A stretch of 64,000 nucleotides of DNA, taken from NCBI GenBank assembly GCA_046290435.1, contig JBKAGO010000044.1, positions 1 to 64,000 on the forward strand. The letters are read 5' to 3'. Each line of letters starts with the position of its first letter. The first letter of the stretch is position 1. The position numbers and the translations under genes are program-made. This DNA is from CAVQUE01 sp046290435 (GTDB taxonomy: Bacteria; Actinomycetota; Acidimicrobiia; Acidimicrobiales; UBA8592). Under the pieces are notes generated by a model. The model made no database searches, was not told where the DNA came from, and was given only the letters and a program-made list of their open reading frames with translations. Shown here piece after piece: positions 25,494-33,822 of this stretch.

Positions 25494-26036
25494 ATGGAGT
25501 TCGCTGACCAGATTCGTTCGACGTTGACCTCGACCGAGCGTCAGGCGCTGTCGGATGCGGTGGAGCAGGTCGACGACTTCTTGCTGGCCGAACTCGTCGA
25601 GCTCTACCACGAGACCGGGCCGGCGGCGGTGCCTCAGATGTTCAGCGACCGATTCCTCCCGGCGCGCTACGTCGACTTCTACGACTTCAAGATGATGCGG
25701 CGCATGTACGCCTGCCTGCTGGTGGTCGCGGGCAGGCTCCAGGACAGATGGGAGCCACCCCGGTGCCGGGGAGAAGAGCTGGTCCTACGAGCGGTCCTCG
25801 ACCATGCCGAGATCTGCTTCGAGGAACTGACTGGCGAGCAGACAAGGACGTTCTACGACCTGCGAGACCTGCTGTTCGAAGACCTCGACCACGAGTACCT
25901 GTTCGACCCGGCCTTCGACGGCATCGACGACCCCGACACGTACGAGGGATCGCAGATGGGCGTCGAGTCGCTCCACCCATCGGCCTGGTTTCGGCCGATA
26001 CGGGGAGCTTCCCGCGTTCATCCGATGTTGACCTGA
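25494..26036 (+). CDS. Hypothetical acidic protein
   Basis: A 180-residue acidic, helical protein from ATG 25494 (MEFADQIRSTLTSTERQ), with long stretches of Asp, Glu and Leu (DLRDLLFEDLDHEYLFDP). ATG 25455 is an alternative start; neither has a clear ribosome site. No domain is recognised. It lies between the duplicated leader and the antiporter cluster on element B. Confidence 0.5.
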   Translation: MEFADQIRSTLTSTERQALSDAVEQVDDFLLAELVELYHETGPAAVPQMFSDRFLPARYVDFYDFKMMRRMYACLLVVAGRLQDRWEPPRCRGEELVLRAVLDHAEICFEELTGEQTRTFYDLRDLLFEDLDHEYLFDPAFDGIDDPDTYEGSQMGVESLHPSAWFRPIRGASRVHPMLT

Positions 26037-26281
26037 GCGCTGAGCGGACGTTGTCGGATCGCGGCCGCTTCAGGTTGAGGTCTTGACCGGCCGTGCCGGG
26101 TAGGTTCGGCAGATGCTCGTGAGGGTTCGGAGCTGATTCGCGCGTTGCCCGTGGCGGGTTGGGTATGCCGTCCCTGGTAGGAGGTCTGTGTTGAGCGTCT
26201 TTGTGAGTGGAACGTCGTGGTGCACGACGGAGGCGGTCGCTGAGGCGGGGTCGCGCCGTGGGGAATTCGGAGGCGCTGGCG

Positions 26282-27892
26282 ATGGATGATGCGTTCCAGC
26301 TGACGGCTGTCATCCTGGCAGCTGCTGCTCTGGTCGGATTCGTTGGTACGAAGCTTCGACAGCCACTGATCGTTGCCTTCATCGCCGTCGGCGTGGCACT
26401 GGGTCCTTCGGCGTTTGATCTGGTGGCCGACGCCGAGCCGCTGGAATTGTTCGCCGAGATCGGTATCGCAGTTTTGCTGTTCCTGGTCGGCTTGAAACTC
26501 GACCTTCAGTTGGTGCGCACGATGGGCACGGTCGCATTGGCGACCGGTTTGGGGCAGGTCGGATTCACTTCCGGGGTCGGGTTCTTGCTGGCGCTGTTGC
26601 TGGGAATGGACACGGTCACTGCGCTGTACGTGGCGATAGCGCTCACGTTCTCGTCGACGATCATCATCGTCAAGCTTCTGTCCGACAAGCGGGAGCTGGA
26701 TGATCTGCACGGCAAGATCGCGATCGGTTTCCTGATCGTGCAGGACATCGTCGTGGTGTTGGTGATGATCGCCTTGAGCGCTTTCAGCGGCGACTCGGAC
26801 CAGTCGCTCGCTGTCGACTTGGGGCTCATGGTCGTGCGCGGCGCGGCCTTCCTGGGAGCGATCGCCTTGATCATGAAGTGGGTCCTGCCGGCGGTGTTGC
26901 ACCAGATCGCCAGCTCCTCCGAGCTGCTCCTCGTGTTCGCCGTTGCGTGGGCCGTTGTGGTCGCTGCGGTGAGCGATGCGCTCGGCTTCAGCACGGAGGT
27001 CGGAGCGTTCCTGGCCGGCTTCGCACTCGCATCCACCCCGTTCCGGGAGGCGATCGGCACGCGGCTCACACCGCTTCGGGACTTCTTGTTGCTCTTCTTC
27101 TTCATCGAGCTCGGCGCGCAGATGGACCTCGGGCTGATTGGTGACCAAGTCCCCTCTGCGATCGTGTTGTCGCTGTTCGTGCTCGTGGGCAACCCGATCA
27201 TCGTGCTCGTGATCATGGGGGCGATGGGCTATCCACGTCGGGTCGGGTTCCTCGCCGGTTTGACCGTTGCCCAGATCAGTGAGTTCTCGCTGATCTTGGC
27301 GGCGTTGGGGCTCGAGCTCGGGCACATCGAGTCCGACACCGTGGGCCTCGTCACCCTGGTGGGTCTCATCACGATCGGGTTGTCGACCTATCTGATCTTG
27401 TACTCGGGGCCGATCTACGAGCGAATTGCTCCGTTGTTGACGATCTTCGAGCGTCGATCGACCAAGTCCGAGGTTCCCGAACAGCGAGACCGTTTCGACA
27501 CGATCGTCTATGGCTATGGCCGTTTCGGACGGAACCTCGTGCATCATCTGGTCGAGGGCGGCCACAGGGTGCTGGTGGTGGACTGGAATCCGTACGCCGA
27601 CGACGACCGCGAGGGCCCGGTTGAGTTCCGGTACGGCGATGCCGAGGACCCGGAATTCCCCGGGACGCTTCCGCTCTCCGATGTGGGGTGGGTCATCAGC
27701 ACGATCCCTCGCGCCGATTCGAGTCGGGCGCTTATGGCCGCACTCCACCACTGGAGCTACCACGGGTGTACGGCCGTGACCGCTCATGACGAGCTCGACG
27801 CAGCGTCGCTCGGCACGTGCGGCGCGACGGTGGTGTTCGAGCCGTTCACCGCAGCGGCCGAGGTGGCTGCGTACACCATTGGCGACCGCTGA
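26282..27892 (+). CDS. CPA2 cation/proton antiporter with TrkA-N domain (KefB-like)
   Basis: A 536-residue membrane protein with about 12 transmembrane helices (residues 5-400) typical of monovalent cation:proton antiporter-2 proteins, e.g. ALTFSSTIIIVKLLSDKRELDDLHGK, FLIVQDIVVVLVMI and LGFSTEVGAFLAGFALAST. A C-terminal Rossmann TrkA-N/RCK domain follows (DTIVYGYGRFGRNLVHHL, GxGxxG variant). It exchanges K+ or Na+ for H+ and is gated by a nucleotide or ligand on the RCK domain. ATG 26282 is chosen at the start of the first helix. It belongs to a cluster with a CPA1 antiporter and a regulatory subunit on element B. Confidence 0.85.
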   Translation: MDDAFQLTAVILAAAALVGFVGTKLRQPLIVAFIAVGVALGPSAFDLVADAEPLELFAEIGIAVLLFLVGLKLDLQLVRTMGTVALATGLGQVGFTSGVGFLLALLLGMDTVTALYVAIALTFSSTIIIVKLLSDKRELDDLHGKIAIGFLIVQDIVVVLVMIALSAFSGDSDQSLAVDLGLMVVRGAAFLGAIALIMKWVLPAVLHQIASSSELLLVFAVAWAVVVAAVSDALGFSTEVGAFLAGFALASTPFREAIGTRLTPLRDFLLLFFFIELGAQMDLGLIGDQVPSAIVLSLFVLVGNPIIVLVIMGAMGYPRRVGFLAGLTVAQISEFSLILAALGLELGHIESDTVGLVTLVGLITIGLSTYLILYSGPIYERIAPLLTIFERRSTKSEVPEQRDRFDTIVYGYGRFGRNLVHHLVEGGHRVLVVDWNPYADDDREGPVEFRYGDAEDPEFPGTLPLSDVGWVISTIPRADSSRALMAALHHWSYHGCTAVTAHDELDAASLGTCGATVVFEPFTAAAEVAAYTIGDR

Positions 27893-28036
27893 CGGGTGTG
27901 CGGCGCCGCCTCGGCCTTGTCTGCCACTCGGTGGGGGAACGGCGGCGGTTCAGCGGGTGAGGACGCTGACCATCGGTGATGTTGGTCTGCGGACTGCATC
28001 AGCCGTTGCGGTCGTCGGCCCGGCCGCTGGTGCCGG

Positions 28037-29500
28037 TCAGTTGTTCGGTTCTCGGGCGAGTTGGCGCAGGTGTTGGAAGCCGTCGGGTGTTGCGAGGACG
28101 AGGAGTTCGTCGTCGGATTGCAGCACGGTGGATCCGGTGGGGACGGCGAAGGAGCCGTCTCGTCGGACAAGGACGATCATGGTCCCGGCGGGCAGACCGA
28201 GGTCGACGACGGCTCGGCCGTCGGCGGCGGTCTCGGCGGCGACGGTGACTTCGCGCAGTTCGGATCCGTCGGGGGTGGGGGTGACGAGCTCGAAGGGCCA
28301 GGCGGTTCGTTGGGGCATGGGTTCGGTGACGCCGAGCCAGCGCGCCGCGAGGGAGATGGTGGTCCCTTGGATGAGCACCGAGGTGAGGACGGTGAAGAAC
28401 ACGACGTCGAAGATGAGGTCGGCGTCTTCGGCGCCTTCCATGAGCGGGAAGGTCGCCAAGATGATCGGTGCTGCGCCCCGCAGGCCGACCCAGCCGATGA
28501 GCGCCTGTTCCCGCCACGGTGTCCGGAACGGGGTGAGTGAGAGGAACACCGCAATGGGGCGGGCGACGAAGATCAGGATCCCGGCGATGAGCAGGCCTTC
28601 GAGGGCGACGTCGGGAAGGTCCGACGGGAACACCAGCAGGCCGAGGACGACGAACATGCCGATCTGGCCGACCCAGGCGATGCCGTCGAGGAAACGCATG
28701 AGGCTCTGTTTGTGGATGAAGCGGTTGCGGCTGCCGATGATCCCGGCGATGTAGACGGCGAGGAACCCGCTGCCTTGCAGCAGGGCGGCGACGCCATAGG
28801 TGGCACCGACGAGCGCCAGGGCGAAGACGGGGTAGAGCCCGTCGTAGTCGAGTCGGATCCGGTTCAAGGACCAGACACCGAGGTACCCGGCGCCGAAGCC
28901 GACGGCGGCGCCGACGGCCATCTGCGACGCGAACAGCGGAAGCATGCCGAGCGCTGTCGAGTCGGGTTGGGTGACCAGCTCGAGGAACCCGATGGTGAGG
29001 AAGACCGCCATCGGGTCGTTGCTGCCCGACTCGAGCTCGAGGAGCGGCCGTATGGGGCGGCGAAGGCCGATGTTGCGTGAGCGCAGCACGGCGAAGACGG
29101 CGGCGGCGTCGGTGGAGGACACGATGGCTCCCACGAGTAGGCCGGTCGCGAGCGGAACGTCGAGGATCCAGATGGCGCCGATCCCGACGATCGCCGCGGT
29201 GCTCAGCACCCCGACGCTTGCCAGGGCGATGCCTTGAGGCAACACGGGACGGGCCTCTCGCCAGGAGGTGTCGAGGCCGCCGGAGAAGAGAATGAACGCA
29301 AGAGCGATCACGCCGAGGGACTGGGCGAGCTCGGCGTTGTCGAATGCTATGCCGCCGGGGCCATCGGAGCCGGCGAGCATGCCGACGCCCAGGAAGAGAA
29401 GGAGCGCAGGGACACCGATGCGCGACGACAGCTTGCTGGTGAGCACCCCGACCACCGTCAACGCCGACGCCACGACGATCGCGGCGTTCAGACTCTCCAC
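28037..29500 (-). CDS. CPA1 K+/H+ antiporter (NhaP2/CvrA-like)
   Basis: A 487-residue protein with about 12 helices of the CPA1 Na+/H+ exchanger family: ALLLFLGVGMLAGSDGPGG, ILFSGGLDTSWREARPVL, AIVSSTDAAAVFAVLRS and ELESGSNDPMAVFL, which contains the ion-binding Asp pair motif. The C-terminal TrkA-C-like domain (VDLGLPAGTMIVLVRRDG, VLQSDDELLVLATPDG) is the layout of NhaP2/CvrA. It protects against K+ overload and osmotic upshift in relatives. GTG start (29498-29500). It is transcribed convergently with the CPA2 gene. Confidence 0.85.
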   Translation of the reverse strand: MESLNAAIVVASALTVVGVLTSKLSSRIGVPALLLFLGVGMLAGSDGPGGIAFDNAELAQSLGVIALAFILFSGGLDTSWREARPVLPQGIALASVGVLSTAAIVGIGAIWILDVPLATGLLVGAIVSSTDAAAVFAVLRSRNIGLRRPIRPLLELESGSNDPMAVFLTIGFLELVTQPDSTALGMLPLFASQMAVGAAVGFGAGYLGVWSLNRIRLDYDGLYPVFALALVGATYGVAALLQGSGFLAVYIAGIIGSRNRFIHKQSLMRFLDGIAWVGQIGMFVVLGLLVFPSDLPDVALEGLLIAGILIFVARPIAVFLSLTPFRTPWREQALIGWVGLRGAAPIILATFPLMEGAEDADLIFDVVFFTVLTSVLIQGTTISLAARWLGVTEPMPQRTAWPFELVTPTPDGSELREVTVAAETAADGRAVVDLGLPAGTMIVLVRRDGSFAVPTGSTVLQSDDELLVLATPDGFQHLRQLAREPNN

Positions 29501-29733
29501 ATCACCTCCGGCTCCATAGGCGCGACATCGCTGCCCGCTCCCGGCAGCCTCGCGTGGTTGATGCTATGGCGACAGACGTCGCTACCCCCGTCCGAGCCAG
29601 ACCGCGGTGATGACCGGGAGATGCCGCCGGTGGGTCCGGCAGCGCCCCTCACGCAGGCGCACGGCTCGGGGAGGACGCTTGCCCTGGACGTCGGGGATGC
29701 AGCAGCCGGCGATGGCGCAGGCCAGGCGCTTCG

Positions 29734-30168
29734 TCACCCGCCCGGGCTGGGTGACGCGCCTTGGTCGATCAGGTCCTGCTCGACAGCTGCGGGCACGACG
29801 ACTCGCCAGCCGTCAGCCTCGAGCGCCGCTCGGCCCATTTCGATATCGGCGGCCACAACCCCTTGGCTCTGGAAGCGGAAGACCCAATCGTCGCCCTGGT
29901 CGAGCACAAGAGCGATGGATCGTTCGGTGCCTCGCCCGATCGTTCCAAGCGGAAGCCACGCCTCGTCGTCGGCGGCTCGTGTCGAAATCGTCATGTCGTA
30001 GACGGTGGAATTCGAGAACGCGATGTCGACCCGTGCCGGTTCGTCGAAGAGCGCCAATCCAAGTGCTGACGCGATGAGGGCAGCGACCACCACAACGAAC
30101 ATGTTGCTCTCGAACGCTCGGCGGATGTGGCGGTTCGCGATTTCCGGCTCTGCGGTCAACAACGACAT
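29734..30168 (-). CDS. Single-pass membrane protein, hypothetical
   Basis: A 144-residue protein with one membrane helix (FVVVVAALIASALGLALF, about 24-41) and an external acidic domain of about 100 residues. ATG 30166-30168 (MSLLTAEPEIANRHIRRAFE) is chosen over the longer open frame. It lies between the two antiporter parts of the cluster. No family is recognised, so an accessory role for the transporters is only a guess. Confidence 0.5.
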   Translation of the reverse strand: MSLLTAEPEIANRHIRRAFESNMFVVVVAALIASALGLALFDEPARVDIAFSNSTVYDMTISTRAADDEAWLPLGTIGRGTERSIALVLDQGDDWVFRFQSQGVVAADIEMGRAALEADGWRVVVPAAVEQDLIDQGASPSPGG

Positions 30169-30476
30169 GGTCAACGGCTTTCCCTGGTCGGCGATGCCAT
30201 GCGCCGCTTCAGGCGAGCGTCGATGCGCATGTCTCGGCTGGGGCTCAGGCGGTAGCTGGCCCAGTCTGACATGCAATGCATCCGTCGTCACCTGTCGACA
30301 CAGCTCCCGCGCCGTTCGGATTCGGCGCGAGGGACGGGCGGGCGGGACCTGCTGAGGGTGATCCTCGCCAGCGCAGCGATGTTTGTTGGCAGCCGATGAG
30401 TGGGCCCGGAGACGAGGCAGACTAGGCTTAGCCGGGAAGCCTGGTCGGCAGCAACCGAGTCAGTCGGAGTCTGCCT
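30169..30476. other. Divergent intergenic region
   Basis: This 308-base gap lies between the membrane protein gene on the minus strand and the gene at 30477 on the plus strand. It presumably holds both promoters. I see no clear hairpin or operator. Confidence 0.35.
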
Positions 30477-31319
30477 GTGCCTGCCCTCATCCCAGCCCCG
30501 TCAACAAGGTATTGGTCGACGCGCTGGCTCCCCATGATCGCCGGCGTGGTCGGACTCACCGTCGCAGCACGGACAGGGTTGTGGCTCCTCCCTCTATCGG
30601 CGGCTGTCCTGCTGGGATGGGAGATCGCGTCGCGACGCATCGTGGACCGCCGCCGAAGCGCCGTCGCACGGGCGATCGAACACGCACGAGGCTCGTCGCC
30701 GGCCACCTCCGATGGCTACGAGCACAGCATCACTGCCGCCATCGCCGCAGCCGCCGGCAACGCGGGTGACGCGGTGCTCGACACTGCGGCCGATCTCGTC
30801 AGCAGCGAGCACCGGACTGACCGATGGGTTGTGGAACTCGCTCACGAGCGCCTCGGGGCCGTGGATCGCTGCGCCGCATCACGCTCGCCGTCGCGTGTGG
30901 TTGTCGCATCAGCCCTTGTCTTGACCACCACAATGGTCATCGGGGCATGGACCGCGGCCGAGGCCTGGCTCGCGCCGACCATGGTGGCCGCCGTCGTGTT
31001 CGGCGCAGCCCATGCTTTGCGTCAGGACCGGCGCAACCGCATCCCAACGGAGCTCGCCTGGTACGCCACCGCGCCACCCTGGAGCAACGCACGATCCCTG
31101 CCCATAGCCCTCATCGACGACTTCATCCACGAGGTCGCCGCCAGGGGCCACATCGACGGCCGCGCTGACTTCGCCACCGAAGAATCGATCGGAGTCGCTC
31201 GGCTTCGTGCAGTAGCGCGCTCCGCAACCACGTCGCTTCCGCACGGTGCACGCGGCCCCATCGCCAGCGTGGCGCTTGCCAGCTGCACGACAACCGCGCT
31301 CAGCCACCTCATCATCTGA
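30477..31319 (+). CDS. Membrane protein of antiporter cluster, hypothetical
   Basis: A 280-residue protein from GTG 30477 with four likely membrane helices in two pairs (about 20-50 and 142-175: WLPMIAGVVGLTVAA, LWLLPLSAAVLLGWEIA, VVVASALVLTTTMVIGAW, MVAAVVFGAAHAL). Between and after them are helical cytoplasmic parts. No catalytic motif is visible. It is followed after 24 bases by the KhtT-like gene, so the two are an operon. Its role is probably linked to ion transport, but this is inferred from context. Confidence 0.5.
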   Translation: MPALIPAPSTRYWSTRWLPMIAGVVGLTVAARTGLWLLPLSAAVLLGWEIASRRIVDRRRSAVARAIEHARGSSPATSDGYEHSITAAIAAAAGNAGDAVLDTAADLVSSEHRTDRWVVELAHERLGAVDRCAASRSPSRVVVASALVLTTTMVIGAWTAAEAWLAPTMVAAVVFGAAHALRQDRRNRIPTELAWYATAPPWSNARSLPIALIDDFIHEVAARGHIDGRADFATEESIGVARLRAVARSATTSLPHGARGPIASVALASCTTTALSHLII

Positions 31320-31343
31320 CACCTCGACGACCTGGAGTTCACA

Positions 31344-31856
31344 ATGGAGATCAACATTCGAGAATCTCGCCTCCCTGGAATAGGGCTGCGCTGGGAGCTC
31401 GATCTGGAAGACGGAACCTCGATCTTCGTCGTCGCCGAACGAAGCGGCCGTCGGGTCCTCGGAAGCATCCGAGCCGACGGCGATAGGCCGGAGTGGACCC
31501 TCGCTCTCGACCAGCAGCGCGCCGTGGCTATCGCGGCGTTGCTGCTGGGCGCCAAGTTCGTCCCGGAGAGCGCCACCCCCGACACAGCCGAGTCCGACAC
31601 CGTCGTGGTCGACACCGTCGAAGTCGGACCCACATCGCCGCTCATCGGTCTTGCGCTGACCGAGATGACGCTTCCCGATGCCGACGCCATCGTGCTCGCC
31701 ATCATCGATGACCGCACGCCCGACCTGATCGAGCACGGCATGGAGCGCCGCTGCCAACCACACGACCGGATCGTGCTCGCAGCCCGCTCCAGAAGAATCG
31801 ACGAAGTCACTGCCTACGTTCAGGGTTCCGAGCACCACCCCGCGAATACCGTGTGA
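31344..31856 (+). CDS. Cation:proton antiporter regulatory subunit (KhtT-like)
   Basis: The 170-residue product starts with EINIRESRLPGIGLRWELD, the signature opening of KhtT-type regulatory subunits. A C-terminal TrkA-C-like domain follows (LIGLALTEMTLPDADAIVLAII, then PHDRIVLAARSRRIDEV). KhtT binds a ligand and controls the partnered KhtU antiporter of the CPA2 type. GGAG precedes ATG 31344 at a suitable distance. It fits the CPA2 antiporter at 26282, 3.5 kb away. Its 3' end overlaps the relic of a vapC gene on the other strand, so it reaches into the right-end module of element B. Confidence 0.7.
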   Translation: MEINIRESRLPGIGLRWELDLEDGTSIFVVAERSGRRVLGSIRADGDRPEWTLALDQQRAVAIAALLLGAKFVPESATPDTAESDTVVVDTVEVGPTSPLIGLALTEMTLPDADAIVLAIIDDRTPDLIEHGMERRCQPHDRIVLAARSRRIDEVTAYVQGSEHHPANTV

Positions 31857-31921
31857 GCTCGGGCACCGAGGCGCATCTCGGCGACCACCACGACGACCGG
31901 ATGGCGGTCAGAGGTCGGCAA
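31820..31921 (-). pseudogene. vapC relic with internal deletion (element B)
   Basis: A 33-codon frame overlaps the antitoxin 3' end by the same 14 bases as in element D. Its N-terminus (MPTSDRHPVVVV) continues directly into VAEMRLGAR, which in element D lies about 35 residues further on. The segment between two GTCGTGGT-like stretches is deleted, and the C-terminal two thirds is lost. The toxin is therefore inactive, while its antitoxin is intact. Confidence 0.7.
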
Positions 31922-32075
31922 GGATCCCGAAGAACTCGTCCTCGTCCTTTTCGGTGAGATCGTCGATGACGAACTGGGAGAGGTCACCGATCGGCTCTGC
32001 CCGCGCGATCACCTCGGCCAAGGTGGGCTCTGGGGTCCCGGTCGGTGTTGACTCGGTGTCGGACACGTCGTCCAT
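31908..32075 (-). CDS. Antitoxin of VapBC type 2 (element B), toxin lost
   Basis: A 55-residue acidic protein (start MDDVSDTESTPTGTPEPTLA, then RAEPIGDLSQFVIDDLTEKDE and FFGILADL) nearly identical to the antitoxin at 46418-46585. It has no obvious DNA-binding domain of its own in the visible part. The neighbouring toxin gene is a relic. Such solitary antitoxins can still neutralise a related toxin, here the element D type. Confidence 0.65.
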   Translation of the reverse strand: MDDVSDTESTPTGTPEPTLAEVIARAEPIGDLSQFVIDDLTEKDEDEFFGILADL

Positions 32076-32184
32076 CGTATTCTCGAGGTGATCGAACCGA
32101 TAGAGCGATGCCTCCGCCGGACAGCGATGTCACGCATCGTGGTCACCGCTGCGGGTGCAGCCTCGGGCGGGTTCGGCCGATCGA

Positions 32185-32202
32185 GGTAACACACAGGTAA
32201 CA
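32185..32202. repeat. GGTAACA direct repeats at right end of element B
   Basis: GGTAACA at 32185-32191 and 32196-32202. The same pair with the same spacing occurs at 46698-46715 before att site 4, and roughly 40 bases of flank are shared. These are probable integrase arm sites of a second type. Confidence 0.5.
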
Positions 32203-32333
32203 GCACAACCGTAAACAGGGGGGTGCCACGGGGAGCAGAAGGGACCACCGACCCATCGACTAATAGCCTCTGACCTGCGAGGATGTCGTTAGCCGCTGGT
32301 CGGGCTGGGTGAGCCGGAAACTAGATCGTCGGG

Positions 32334-32378
32334 CTCATAACCCGAAGGTCGCAGGTTCAAATCCTGCCCCCGCCACCA
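32334..32378 (+). repeat. tRNA-derived att site 2 (B/C boundary)
   Basis: This copy matches att site 1 over all 45 bases, CTCATAA to CCA. The preceding TCGGG makes a full anticodon stem (TCGGG/CCCGA), but there is no acceptor 5' strand or D-arm upstream. It separates element B from element C. Confidence 0.85.
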
Positions 32379-32381
32379 CGT

Positions 32382-32410
32382 GAATCCCCAGGTCAGCGGC
32401 CTGGGGATTC
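32382..32410. terminator. Hairpin terminator after att site 2
   Basis: A perfect 11-base stem, GAATCCCCAGG (32382-32392) and CCTGGGGATTC (32400-32410), lies just after the CCA and before the 3' end of the integrase gene. It could terminate transcription from both sides. Confidence 0.65.
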
Positions 32411-32427
32411 TTCGCGTCTGGGGTGGT

Positions 32428-32512
32428 GTCTACCGGCTTCGTCTACCGGACGCCCGTGTCGGAGGGCTGTGACCTCGGTGTTCGTCTGGTCGAGCCGGTG
32501 GACGTCTACCGG
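32428..32512. repeat. GTCTACCGG arm-type repeats at left end of element C
   Basis: Three exact copies of GTCTACCGG lie at 32428-32436, 32441-32449 and 32504-32512, the last overlapping the integrase stop codon. The right end of the same element has ATCTACC copies. Left and right sets frame element C as expected for integrase arm sites. Confidence 0.55.
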
Positions 32513-33693
32513 CCCTCGGTCGAGGTCTCCTCGTCTGGGTGGTTGTCGGGGTCGTCACGGTGGGTGGTGAGGAGGGCGGCGAAGCGGCTGGCGGCGTCGG
32601 CTCCCATGCCGGGCAGGACGTGCTGGTAGGTGGCCATGGTGAAGTCGGGGTTGGCGTGGCCGAGGCGTTCGGAGACGACCTTGATGGGGACGCCGGCGGC
32701 GATGAGCAGGGTGGCGTGGGTGTGGCGCAGGTCGTGGAACCGGATCGCCGGCATGGCGGTGCGGGTGACTTGGCGACCGAAGAGTTGGCTGATGGTTTCG
32801 GGGTGCAGTGGGCGGCCAGTCGGGTTGGTGAAGATCGGGTCGTTGAGTTCGACCGGGTGACCGTCAGCTTTCTGTTGGCGGCGCCAGCGGCTGAGGGTGG
32901 TTTCGGTGGCGGGGTCGAGGTCGATGCAGCGCCGGCTGGAGCGGGTCTTCACGGGTGTTTCGACCGAGCGGCCGCCGATGGACTTGCGTGCTCGGGCGAT
33001 CGACAGCGTGTGCGTGGCGTGGTTCCAGTCGCTCCAGCGCAGCCCTACGAGTTCGCCGCGTCGCATCCCGGTGGTGGCGGCGACCACGAAGGCGGGGTGG
33101 AGGCGCAGGTGCTGGGTGGCGTCGAGGAATGCGCTGAGTTGGTGGGCGGTCCAGCACTCAGGGCTGTGCCGACGGCGAGATCTTGGCTTGGGGGCGCGTG
33201 CGCCGTGGGCGGGGTTGGTGGCGATGAGGCGGGCGTCGACGGCGTGGTTCAACGCGGCGCGGCAGATGACGTGGACGTCGTAGACGGTCTTGGGGGCGAG
33301 CCCCTGTTTACGGGCGCCGCCGGTGGCGAGGAGGTCGGTGTAGAGCCGGTCGAGGTGTTCGGTGCGCAGTGACCGGAGTCGGAGGTGTCCAACGGCGGGG
33401 ATGATGTAGTGCTCGATCATCCAGCCGTAACGGTGAGCGGTCGAGGGATCGAGGTCATGACGTCGGACCGGGAGCCATTGTTCGACGAGGTAGCGGGCGA
33501 CGGTGAGCGGGTCGGCGCCGGTCGGGGTGTCGACCGCGGCGAGTTCGAGGTCGAGGTTGGCGGCGATGGCTTCGGCGTCGGCGCGTGAGTGGCCGACGGG
33601 GTGCCAGCGTCGGTGTTCTCGGCCGGTGATCGGATCGATGCCGTCGTAGGCGACCACGTAGAAGCGGGACTTGCGTTGCACGATGTAGGTCAT
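32506..33693 (-). CDS. int: Tyrosine recombinase (integrase) of element C
   Basis: A 395-residue integrase with an N-terminal arm-binding domain (MTYIVQRKSRFYVVAYDGID), a core-binding domain and a catalytic domain with TTGMRRGELVGLRW (Arg I), IRFHDLRHTHATLL (HxxR), RLGHANPDFTMATYQHVLPG (His and nucleophile Tyr). All active-site residues are present. The C-terminus faces att site 2, 130 bases away. ATG 33691-33693. The same N-terminus is found as a fragment at 5560-5658 in element A, and element D has a related dead copy. Confidence 0.92.
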   Translation of the reverse strand: MTYIVQRKSRFYVVAYDGIDPITGREHRRWHPVGHSRADAEAIAANLDLELAAVDTPTGADPLTVARYLVEQWLPVRRHDLDPSTAHRYGWMIEHYIIPAVGHLRLRSLRTEHLDRLYTDLLATGGARKQGLAPKTVYDVHVICRAALNHAVDARLIATNPAHGARAPKPRSRRRHSPECWTAHQLSAFLDATQHLRLHPAFVVAATTGMRRGELVGLRWSDWNHATHTLSIARARKSIGGRSVETPVKTRSSRRCIDLDPATETTLSRWRRQQKADGHPVELNDPIFTNPTGRPLHPETISQLFGRQVTRTAMPAIRFHDLRHTHATLLIAAGVPIKVVSERLGHANPDFTMATYQHVLPGMGADAASRFAALLTTHRDDPDNHPDEETSTEGR

Positions 33694-33718
33694 CGCCACC
33701 CATCGGTCGGCTTGAGGA

Positions 33719-33742
33719 CTTCGGGCGCAACCCGAAGGTCGC
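33719..33742. promoter_or_regulatory. att-core-like inverted repeat before element C integrase
   Basis: CTTCGGG (33719-33725) and CCCGAAG (33731-33737) form an inverted repeat, followed by GTCGC. AACCCGAAGGTCGC (33729-33742) is a 14-base exact match to the att core. It copies the anticodon-stem symmetry (TCGGG/CCCGA) of the target and is placed 26 bases upstream of the int start, where integrase binding could repress the promoter. Confidence 0.45.
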
Positions 33743-33822
33743 GCTCGTCTGCAGCGGTCGGGGGCGTGCGTTCGGAAGTTGTCGGTGTGGGGGTTGACTC
33801 TCGAGTTTGTTGAGGCCCCAAG

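Noticed and set aside
26018..27787. A 589-codon minus-strand frame
   Set aside because: Lies fully antisense to the CPA2 antiporter and has a charged, low-complexity composition.
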